Below, piece after piece: positions 1-5,504 of a DNA stretch of 10,555 nt. The position numbers were made by a program, and so were the translations under genes. Numbering within the stretch: position 1 is the stretch's first letter; every line of letters starts with the position of its first letter. The stretch comes from an uncultured Oscillospiraceae bacterium (GTDB lineage Bacteria; Bacillota; Clostridia; Oscillospirales; Oscillospiraceae), in assembly GCA_958423465.1 (NCBI GenBank), contig CATZRD010000055.1, positions 1 through 10,555 of the forward strand, given 5' to 3'. The notes under the pieces are model-generated. The model saw only the letters and a list, made by a program, of their open reading frames with translations. It had not been told where the DNA came from and made no database searches.

Positions 1-239
1 TCCTCCAATGTCCGCCGGACACGGCCGCCCACGGCGTCCATGTTCTCCAGCGTCACGCCCTTGGCGGCGCACATGGCCTCATAGGAGATGCGCAGAAGCT
101 GCATCTCCTCCTGGGCCACCGTCACCTCCCGGTCCAGGGCCGAGCGGAAGCTGAGGCTCACCAGCAGGTAGCTGCCCACGCTGAAGGACGCCACCAGGAT
201 GCACAGGGTGGCCAGCGTCACCTTCCAGGAGAATTTCAT
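1..239 (-). CDS. sensor histidine kinase, N-terminal fragment
   Basis: Partial gene running off the left edge; about 79 codons are visible. The start ATG at 239 overlaps the stop of the response regulator gene (ATGA) and has a GGAGG site 7 nt upstream, inside that gene. The product begins with a short basic stretch (MKFSWK), then a hydrophobic helix at about residues 7-30, then a polar segment (from SALDREVTVAQEEM) that would be the start of an extracytoplasmic sensor loop. This is the usual N-terminus of a membrane histidine kinase paired with an OmpR-type regulator. HAMP, DHp and ATPase domains would lie outside the window, so the kinase call rests on position and topology, not on catalytic motifs. 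The ligand cannot be read from the sequence. Confidence 0.75.
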   Translation of the reverse strand, partial: MKFSWKVTLATLCILVASFSVGSYLLVSLSFRSALDREVTVAQEEMQLLRISYEAMCAAKGVTLENMDAVGGRVRRTLE

Positions 240-895
240 GTATCGGCCTCCAGACGGTAGCCCACCTTGTAGACCGCCGTGATCCGGTCCTGCCAGCCCA
301 GCTTTTTCCGCAGGCGCTGGACATGGAGGTCCACCGTGCGGCTGTCGCCCATGTAGTCGCATTCCCACACCCGCTCATAGATGGTCTCCCGGAACAGGGC
401 GATGTTCTGGTTCTGGAGGAACAGCATGAGCAGGGAGTATTCCTTGGCGGTGAGGCTCACCGGCTGGCCGGCCCTGGTCACCACCCGGGACTGGGTATCC
501 ACGCGCACGTCCCCGATGGTGATGAGCTTCTCCGTCTTGTGATACCGGCGCAGCACCGTCTCCACCCGGGCCAGCAGCTCCGCGATCTCAAAGGGCTTGA
601 CGATGTAGTCGTCCGCCCCCAGGCGCAGTCCCTTCACCCGGTCGTGGACGCTGCCGCGGGCGGTGATGAAGATGACGGGGATCTCCAGAGGCGCGAAATA
701 CTCCATCAGCTCAAACCCGTCCGCCCCCGGCAGCATCACGTCCAGCAATATCAGGTCGTAGCGCCGCTGGCCCACGGCGTCGGCGGCGGCGGTGCCGGTG
801 AACACGCAGTCGCAGGCGTAGCCCGCCGCGGTGAGAGTCATGTCCAGCAGGTCCGATATGGGTTTTTCATCCTCCACGATCAGCACTCGGATCAT
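236..895 (-). CDS. OmpR/PhoB-family response regulator
   Basis: 219-residue two-domain transcription factor of normal length. The receiver domain (about 1-115) has the acidic pair E8-D9, the phosphoacceptor D52 in LILLDVMLPG, T78 in VIFITARG and the conserved K100 in DDYIVKPF. The winged-helix DNA-binding domain (about 125-217) shows SLTAKEYSLLMLFLQ, the recognition-helix region RTVDLHVQRLRKKLG and the closing wing YKVGYRL. The ATG at 895 overlaps the stop of the preceding small exporter gene (ATGA), with AAGGAG 11 nt upstream. The stop overlaps the start of the histidine kinase in the same way. It should be phosphorylated by that kinase. Its targets are unknown, but its place at the end of an exporter operon suggests that it may control that operon. 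Confidence 0.97.
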   Translation of the reverse strand: MIRVLIVEDEKPISDLLDMTLTAAGYACDCVFTGTAAADAVGQRRYDLILLDVMLPGADGFELMEYFAPLEIPVIFITARGSVHDRVKGLRLGADDYIVKPFEIAELLARVETVLRRYHKTEKLITIGDVRVDTQSRVVTRAGQPVSLTAKEYSLLMLFLQNQNIALFRETIYERVWECDYMGDSRTVDLHVQRLRKKLGWQDRITAVYKVGYRLEADT

Positions 896-1359
896 ATCGT
901 TCGTTTCTCCTTCTTATGAGGGGCCCGCGTCTCGCGGACCCGGCGGGTCAGATAAAACAGGGAGGTGGGAAAGAGCATCCCCAGGGCGATGGCCAGGGCC
1001 AGCAGCAGGGTCTCCCGCCCCCGGGCGGAGCTGGCGGCGTACTCCCCCGCCAGCAGGAGCTGCATGGTGGCGTACAGCCCGCCGCCGGGCACCAGAGGAA
1101 TGGCGGCGGTGACGAGAAATACGGTGGCGGGGCACTTGACCACCCGGGCCAGCACCTCCGCGTAGACCGTCAGGACCACGCTGGCCAGGAAGTAGCGGAC
1201 CACGTCCTGATCCGACGCCATCCCCGCCAGCAGGTACACCCCCCAGGCCAGCATCCCGCCCAGGCCGGCCAGCAGCAGCTTCTCCCGCCGCACATGGAAC
1301 AGAAGGGCGAAGCCCAGGGAGGCCGCGAAGGCGGAGGCCAACTGAATCGCATATTCCAT
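892..1359 (-). CDS. small subunit of split ThrE-type threonine/serine exporter (DUF3815 / ThrE_2 family)
   Basis: 155-residue integral membrane protein. It has about four to five hydrophobic segments and the family hallmark CPATVFLVTAAIPLVPGGG followed by LYATMQLL. It corresponds to the C-terminal half of single-chain ThrE exporters, which move threonine and serine out of the cell using the membrane potential. In many Firmicutes the protein is split into a large and a small gene side by side, as here. The ATG at 1359 lies 17 nt after the stop of the large subunit, with a GGAGGGAG site beginning at that stop. The tail is strongly basic (HKKEKRTI), and the stop overlaps the regulator's start codon. 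Substrate specificity is inferred from the family only. Confidence 0.9.
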   Translation of the reverse strand: MEYAIQLASAFAASLGFALLFHVRREKLLLAGLGGMLAWGVYLLAGMASDQDVVRYFLASVVLTVYAEVLARVVKCPATVFLVTAAIPLVPGGGLYATMQLLLAGEYAASSARGRETLLLALAIALGMLFPTSLFYLTRRVRETRAPHKKEKRTI

Positions 1360-1376
1360 CAAAACGCGTCTCCCTC

Positions 1377-2171
1377 CTATACCGCGGCCGTCACCAGGGC
1401 GAAGCCCAGAGCCAGCGTCAGCGCCAGCAGGATGGCCTCCAGAAACCGCATCAGCCCCGACAGGGTATCCCCGCTGAACATATCCCGCAGGGAGTTGGTC
1501 AGGGCCAGCCCCGGAATCAGCAGCATGATATTGCCGATATTGATCATATCCAGGTTCTGCCCCAGGCCGTACCGCACCGCCGCGGAGGCCAGCAGACCGC
1601 CCAGGCAGGAGCACAGCAGCGCTGACAGAAACGCGTTGGGCTGGACCCGGCGGATGGCCCTGTCCAAAAACTTCAGCACCACGCCGATGAGCCCGGAGAC
1701 CGCGGCGTCGGCGGCGGTGCCCCCGAAAAACACGCAGAAGGAGGCGGACACCAGGGCGTAGGTGAACACCTGCACCGGGAAGGGGTACTGGGGCGTGGCC
1801 TGGATCTCCTTCAGCGCCGCCGCCATCTCCTCCGCCGTCAGGCGCTCCTGACAGATCCGCCGGGAGAGCTGGTTGAGCAGCTCCAGCCGGTAGAGGTCCG
1901 TCTGCTGTCCGATCACCCGGCGGGTCTGGGTGATGGCCCCGAAGCCCGGGCCGTACATGGTGACCTCGATATTGGAGGTGATGCTGAACACGTCCGCCCG
2001 CTGGGCGCCGTAGGCCATGCACTGGCGGCGGATGCTGTCCTCCACCCGGCTGACCTCGCCGCCGCTCTGGAGCATGGCCTGGCCAATGTCCATCACCTGG
2101 TACAGATACTGATTGGCGCGGTCCGCCGCCTCCAGCCGGGCCAGCTCGCCGCGGTCAAACGCTCCGTCCAT
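1377..2171 (-). CDS. large subunit of split ThrE-type threonine/serine exporter (DUF1212 / ThrE family)
   Basis: 264 residues from the chosen start. The N-terminal cytoplasmic domain (about 1-115) carries the family signature GGEVSRVEDSIRR and then ITSNIEVTM. About five membrane helices follow, including the conserved PGLALTNSLRDMFSGDTLSG stretch. Together with the adjacent small subunit it makes a complete ThrE-like exporter. An in-frame ATG exists 48 nt upstream at 2219, but it sits inside the promoter -10 box and cannot be the start of a transcript from that promoter. The ATG at 2171 has GGGGAGG 9 nt upstream, which decides the start. First gene of an operon with the small subunit, regulator and kinase. 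It lies 89 bp downstream of the dipeptidase, so some read-through from that gene is possible. Confidence 0.92.
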   Translation of the reverse strand: MDGAFDRGELARLEAADRANQYLYQVMDIGQAMLQSGGEVSRVEDSIRRQCMAYGAQRADVFSITSNIEVTMYGPGFGAITQTRRVIGQQTDLYRLELLNQLSRRICQERLTAEEMAAALKEIQATPQYPFPVQVFTYALVSASFCVFFGGTAADAAVSGLIGVVLKFLDRAIRRVQPNAFLSALLCSCLGGLLASAAVRYGLGQNLDMINIGNIMLLIPGLALTNSLRDMFSGDTLSGLMRFLEAILLALTLALGFALVTAAV

Positions 2172-2217
2172 TCCCTCGTTCCTCCCCGTTTTCCTCAGGT
2201 AAACATACTGTGGCTGC

Positions 2218-2246
2218 ATTATATCACGGGACCGTCCGGATGGCGA
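2218..2246 (-). promoter_or_regulatory. sigma-A-type extended -10 promoter of the exporter/two-component operon
   Basis: On the minus strand the -10 box is a perfect TATAAT (2223-2218), preceded by TGA, which forms an extended -10 (TGNTATAAT). The -35 region TCGCCA (2246-2241) is a poor match to TTGACA, but the spacing is exactly 17 bp. An extended -10 commonly compensates for a weak -35. Transcription would begin near 2211, giving a leader of about 40 nt before the ATG at 2171. Confidence 0.72.
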
Positions 2247-2260
2247 GCCTTTTTTCTCCC

Positions 2261-3220
2261 TCAGGCCATGGCCCGGGAGAAAAACCGCCGGGCGTTGTCA
2301 AAGACGATGCCGTCCGCCGTTTCGGCGGGAACGCCCCGGGCCACCAGATAGTCCCGGATGCCCAGGGCCTTCTCCACCGAATCCAGCTCCGGGTGGATGT
2401 CGGTCCCGTCGTAGTCGGAGCCAAGGGCCAGATTCTTCTCCGCCCCCAGTTCCAGGAACCGGAACACATGGCGGCACAGGTCCTCCAGACCGCCGCCGTT
2501 TTTGTCCCGGGACAGGAAACCCCGGGAGAAGTTCAGTCCGATGAGGCAATGGCGCGCCGCCATCTCCCGGATGAACTCGTCGGGCAGGTTCCGCCGGTGG
2601 GGGCACACGCTCCGGGCGTTGGAGTGGGAGGCCGCGAAGGGCTTCTTCGCCGCGGCCAGCAGATCCTCGAACCCCCGGTCGTTGAGGTGGGACACGTCCG
2701 CCACGATGCCCTGGGCCTCCAGCTCAGCCACCGCCTCCCGGCCCAGGCCGGTGAGGCCCATGGGCGTGTCGTGGCCGGAGCCCAGCTCGTTGGGCCCGTT
2801 CCAGGTGAGGGTCAGCATCCGGACCCCGGACCGCCGGAGGGTCTCCACCCGGCGAAGGTCCCCGGCCAGAGCCGCGCCTCCCTCCACCGTAAGGACCCCG
2901 GCGAACTTTCCCGCCGCCAGAGCCGCCTCCATCTGGGCGAAGCTGCCGCAGTCCGCCATCCGGTCCGAGAGGCCCTCCATCTGGGCGTGATAGCTCTCGG
3001 CATAGCGGTCAAAGAAGTCCGCAGCCGCCTGCCCCCGCAGGCAGTCCGGCACAAAAACGGCGAAGCACTGGACCCACCGGGTCCCGGCGGGCATCTTGTC
3101 CACCGCCAGGTGAAATTTGGGGTCGTTCAGGGTCCCCCGTCCGGGGGTCCGGCCCCGTCCGGGATACATGTCCCGGGTCAGCGTATCGCAGTGCAGATCA
3201 AACAGCTTCCCGCCCGTCAT
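2261..3220 (-). CDS. membrane dipeptidase family protein (peptidase M19)
   Basis: 319-residue zinc-dependent dipeptidase, full length for the bacterial M19 (renal dipeptidase-like) family. These enzymes hydrolyse a broad range of dipeptides. The binuclear metal site is complete: H10 and D12 in DLHCDT, bridging E113 in TVEGG, H178 in DVSHLN and H199 in ASHSNAR. The likely catalytic acid is D269 in GSDYDG. Other family marks are LTLTWN and CPHRRN. No signal peptide is visible, so it should be cytoplasmic, as usual for Firmicutes members. The ATG at 3220 has GAGGAGG about 7 nt upstream. No clear intrinsic terminator follows the stop before the exporter promoter. A weak -10-like TATAAC lies at 3252-3247 but lacks a convincing -35. 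Context suggests peptide or amino acid use. Confidence 0.95.
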   Translation of the reverse strand: MTGGKLFDLHCDTLTRDMYPGRGRTPGRGTLNDPKFHLAVDKMPAGTRWVQCFAVFVPDCLRGQAAADFFDRYAESYHAQMEGLSDRMADCGSFAQMEAALAAGKFAGVLTVEGGAALAGDLRRVETLRRSGVRMLTLTWNGPNELGSGHDTPMGLTGLGREAVAELEAQGIVADVSHLNDRGFEDLLAAAKKPFAASHSNARSVCPHRRNLPDEFIREMAARHCLIGLNFSRGFLSRDKNGGGLEDLCRHVFRFLELGAEKNLALGSDYDGTDIHPELDSVEKALGIRDYLVARGVPAETADGIVFDNARRFFSRAMA

Positions 3221-3405
3221 GGCCGTTCCTCCTCAAAAAATCCATCGTTATACCCCATTAGACTACCGTTCTCTCCCAAATGTTTCCGCTCCCTGCGAAT
3301 CTTCCCTGATTCTTTTTTGCGGAGCTTTGCCCCGCAAAAAACACTTCTCGCGGAGCGAGCGTCGAACCCCGCCCGGCGGGGTGAGGCGCAGAGCGGAGCG
3401 GTTTC
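3221..3405. other. intergenic spacer with a non-terminator palindrome
   Basis: Spacer between cardiolipin synthase and the dipeptidase. It contains a 10-bp perfect inverted repeat, TTTTTTGCGG (3313-3322) and CCGCAAAAAA (3332-3341), with a 9-nt loop. On either strand the T-run precedes and the A-run follows the GC stem, the reverse of an intrinsic terminator, so I do not call it one. Smaller hairpins follow: CTCGC-GGA-GCGAG (3347-3359), and the CCCCGCC/GGCGGGG palindrome (3367-3381). No ORF with a ribosome binding site is evident. Confidence 0.6.
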
Positions 3406-3430
3406 AAAAAAGAGGCACCGCCTCTTTTTT
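3406..3430. terminator. bidirectional intrinsic terminator after cardiolipin synthase
   Basis: Perfect 11-bp stem AAAAAAGAGGC / GCCTCTTTTTT with a 3-nt loop. Both strands read A-run, GC-containing stem, T-run. On the minus strand it lies 2 nt after the TAG stop of the cardiolipin synthase gene, so it should end that transcript. Confidence 0.88.
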
Positions 3431-3432
3431 GA

Positions 3433-5013
3433 CTACATCAGCGGCGCAAAGGGCCGCAGCAGCCAGCCGGTGAGGCGGCGGATGAGCCGGTCCTTTTTGC
3501 AGTCGGCCACCGTCAGGCGGCGGCACTGGGCAAAGGTGTTCTGCATATCCGCCTCCACGTCCGCCACGGCCTTGCAGCCCAGCAGCAGGGCGGCGCACTC
3601 AAAGTGGAGGTACAGGCTGCGGTAGTCCAGGTTGATGCTGCCCACCACCGCCGTCCGGTCGTCGCTGACGAACATCTTGGCGTGGATGAAGCCCGGGGTG
3701 TACTCGTAGATCTCCACCCCCGCCTCGATCAGCTCCCGGTAGTAGCTGCGGGTCAGGGCGAACACGGTCTTCTTGTCCGGCACGCCGGGGACGATGAGCC
3801 GCACCTCCACTCCCCGCTTGGCGGCGAAGGTCAGGGCCGTGATCATCTCGTTGTCCAGGATCAGATAGGGCGTGGCGATGTGGACATACCGGGTGGCCCG
3901 GTTGAGGATATCCAGATACACCGACTCCGCCACGTTCTCCTGGTCCATGGGCTGATCGCCGTAGGGCAGCACGAAGCCGTCCCCCTCCGCCGGGCCGCTG
4001 GCGTCCAGATAGCGGGGGTAGTCCTCCTCCCGGCCGCTCTGGACGTTCCACATCTGGAGGAACATCAGGGTGAAGCCCCGGACCGCCCGGCCGGTGACCA
4101 GAACGGCGGTATCCTTCCAGTGGCCGTGGATCACCTTGCGGCCGATGTACTCGTCCGCCAGGTTCACTCCGCCGGTGAAGGCCGCCCGGCCGTCCACCAC
4201 CAGGATCTTCCGGTGGTCCCGGTTATTGTAGTGGGTGGAGACGAAGGGCCGCAGGGGCGCGAACATATGGCACTGGATGCCCAGGCCCTCCAGCTGCCGG
4301 GCGTACTGGTAGGGCACCTTGCCCACGGCGCAGGTGCCGTCGTACAGCACCCGGACCTCCACCCCCGCCTGGACCTTCCGCTGGAGGACGCTGAGGATGC
4401 GGCCCCACATATAGCCCTCCTCAATGATGAAGAACTCCAGAAAGATGAACTGTTCCGCCTTTTCCAGCTCCTCCAGAATGGCCTCAAAAGCCTCCTCCCC
4501 GGAGGGGAAGTACCGAACGCCGGAGGCGTCGTAAACGCTCTGGTGGGAGGTGCGCTCCACATAGGCCGCCAGAGAGGCCGCCCCCGGGTCCTCCTCCGCC
4601 AGCCGGGCCCGCAGCTCCGGCTGGGGCGGCGCGTACTGGGCGGTCTGCTCCAGAATGATCTGGAGCCGGTGGTGGGCCACCCGGTGGCCCAGCTCCGCGT
4701 CCACAAAGAAATAGAGGGGAATGGCAAATACCGGCGCCGCCATAATCAGCAATATCCAGGTGATCTTCATGGCCGGGTTCTGCCGCCGCCGGTTCACCAC
4801 CGCCAGGGAGACCATCAGCGCCGCCAGAGCGGCGAAGCCGTAGTAATACTCCCCCAGCCGCAGGAAGGCCGCCGCCAGCAGCACGACCTGGAGGACCAGC
4901 AGCAGGATGATCACCATGGTCCGCCCAAATATCATCCGCAGCAGGCCCCGCTTGCCCTTGTTCAGCAGCAGCACCGCCTCGCCCTCGCTGTGGTCCTCCC
5001 GGTTTTTCGCCAT
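3433..5013 (-). CDS. cls: cardiolipin synthase (two-HKD phospholipase D superfamily)
   Basis: 526-residue membrane enzyme, normal length for bacterial Cls. It joins two phosphatidylglycerol molecules into cardiolipin and glycerol at the cytoplasmic membrane. Order of parts: a charged N-terminus, membrane helices at about 33-52, 56-72 and 83-104 (PLD nuclease N-terminal region), then two catalytic halves. The first HKD motif is HRKILVVD (H267, K269, D274) followed by FTGGVN. The second is HAKMFVSD (H444, K446, D451) followed by VVGSINLDYRSL. The C-terminus RPFAPLM resembles the conserved Cls tail (P-x-APLL). The ATG at 5013 has AAAGGAG 8 nt upstream. Monocistronic: it has its own promoter at 5058-5086 and a terminator just past the stop. 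It is divergent from the small gene at 5152. Confidence 0.96.
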   Translation of the reverse strand: MAKNREDHSEGEAVLLLNKGKRGLLRMIFGRTMVIILLLVLQVVLLAAAFLRLGEYYYGFAALAALMVSLAVVNRRRQNPAMKITWILLIMAAPVFAIPLYFFVDAELGHRVAHHRLQIILEQTAQYAPPQPELRARLAEEDPGAASLAAYVERTSHQSVYDASGVRYFPSGEEAFEAILEELEKAEQFIFLEFFIIEEGYMWGRILSVLQRKVQAGVEVRVLYDGTCAVGKVPYQYARQLEGLGIQCHMFAPLRPFVSTHYNNRDHRKILVVDGRAAFTGGVNLADEYIGRKVIHGHWKDTAVLVTGRAVRGFTLMFLQMWNVQSGREEDYPRYLDASGPAEGDGFVLPYGDQPMDQENVAESVYLDILNRATRYVHIATPYLILDNEMITALTFAAKRGVEVRLIVPGVPDKKTVFALTRSYYRELIEAGVEIYEYTPGFIHAKMFVSDDRTAVVGSINLDYRSLYLHFECAALLLGCKAVADVEADMQNTFAQCRRLTVADCKKDRLIRRLTGWLLRPFAPLM

Positions 5014-5057
5014 GTGTCCCGCTCCTTTCCCATGGTCCGCCGATTTCTGATGATCGT

Positions 5058-5086
5058 ATCATACCACATATCCGCCGGATTCGCAA
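5058..5086 (-). promoter_or_regulatory. promoter of cardiolipin synthase
   Basis: On the minus strand, -35 TTGCGA (5086-5081), 17-bp spacer, -10 TATGAT (5063-5058). Start of transcription is expected near 5051, giving a leader of about 38 nt. The -10 box lies within the dyad GTATCATAC (5056-5064), shared with the divergent promoter. Confidence 0.78.
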
Positions 5087-5091
5087 ATGGT

Positions 5092-5120
5092 TTGACACCG
5101 GGGCCGGAAACGGGTATGAT
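5092..5120 (+). promoter_or_regulatory. promoter of the 78-residue protein gene
   Basis: Consensus -35 TTGACA (5092-5097), 17-bp spacer, -10 TATGAT (5115-5120). The expected start is near 5127, giving a 25-nt leader. Only 5 bp separate its -35 from the -35 of the opposing cls promoter. The -10 is embedded in GTATGATAC (5114-5122), the reverse complement of the sequence at the cls -10. Confidence 0.85.
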
Positions 5121-5151
5121 ACAGGTATCCCCATGTGAGGAGGAAGCTGAT

Positions 5152-5388
5152 ATGAAAAAAGAAGTGATCGGCATCACCCGGTTCGATCTGGGCAGGGGCT
5201 TTTTCGTCCACGTGATCCCGCGAAAGGGGCAGGTAGCCTTCTGGCTGGGCCACCGGGACTGCGATATCCAGGAGCTGATGTTCGATCTGGCGGAGGCCTT
5301 CGCCCCGCCGGAGCGGTGGGAGAGCCTGCTGGAGGCCGACATGGACGACTACATGGCCGACTTCCGGGAGGCCTGGCTGGAGGAGTGA
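5152..5388 (+). CDS. small acidic protein of unknown function, 78 residues
   Basis: I do not recognise a family. Expression signals are strong: a consensus promoter and AGGAGG (5138-5143) 8 nt before the ATG at 5152, which also excludes the long upstream in-frame extension. The N-terminal half (MKKEVIGITRFDLGRGFFVH to FWLGHRDCD) looks beta-rich, with aromatic residues. The C-terminal half (about 41-78) is rich in Asp/Glu and likely helical (LMFDLAEAF, then ESLLEADMDDYMADFREAW). No signal peptide or membrane segment is seen, so it is probably cytoplasmic. It is divergent from cardiolipin synthase with shared promoter architecture, which hints at co-regulation but does not reveal a function. 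Protein-level homology is untested. Confidence 0.8.
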   Translation: MKKEVIGITRFDLGRGFFVHVIPRKGQVAFWLGHRDCDIQELMFDLAEAFAPPERWESLLEADMDDYMADFREAWLEE

Positions 5389-5440
5389 CAGGCTGTTGCT
5401 ATTTGTAACCGAATCGTCACCGTTTCCCCCTCCGCCGCGG

Positions 5441-5469
5441 TTGGTTTGTAACCGGCTTTGCGGTATACT
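5441..5469 (+). promoter_or_regulatory. promoter of the polysaccharide deacetylase gene
   Basis: -35 TTGGTT (5441-5446), 17-bp spacer, -10 TATACT (5464-5469), start expected near 5476. The spacer contains the second copy of a direct repeat TTTGTAACCG (5445-5454). The first copy is at 5402-5411. This promoter may serve the whole deacetylase-cdd-GNAT run. Confidence 0.7.
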
Positions 5470-5504
5470 GGTCCTACCACTTTACAGGAGAGGATGATTT
5501 CCCC

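Noticed and set aside
892..2022. 376-codon minus-strand frame merging an out-of-frame reading of the large exporter gene with the small exporter gene
   Set aside because: Only the part from 1359 is real. The upstream part is a shadow of the large subunit in another frame, and a ribosome site precedes 1359.
2169..2219. N-terminal extension of the large exporter subunit to the ATG at 2219
   Set aside because: That ATG lies in the TATAAT box. The ATG at 2171 has a strong ribosome site and fits family length.
2224..2260. terminator between dipeptidase and exporter operon
   Set aside because: Only a few self-complementary bases (GGAC/GTCC type) and no following T-run on the minus strand.
2210..3625. 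471-codon plus-strand frame opposite the dipeptidase
   Set aside because: It is antisense to an M19 dipeptidase with all metal ligands and runs through the terminator region, so it is a GC-driven open frame.
3604..5388. 594-codon plus-strand frame joining antisense of cls to the small protein
   Set aside because: Its upstream part is the antisense shadow of the cardiolipin synthase gene in GC-rich DNA. Promoter and ribosome site place the real start at 5152.
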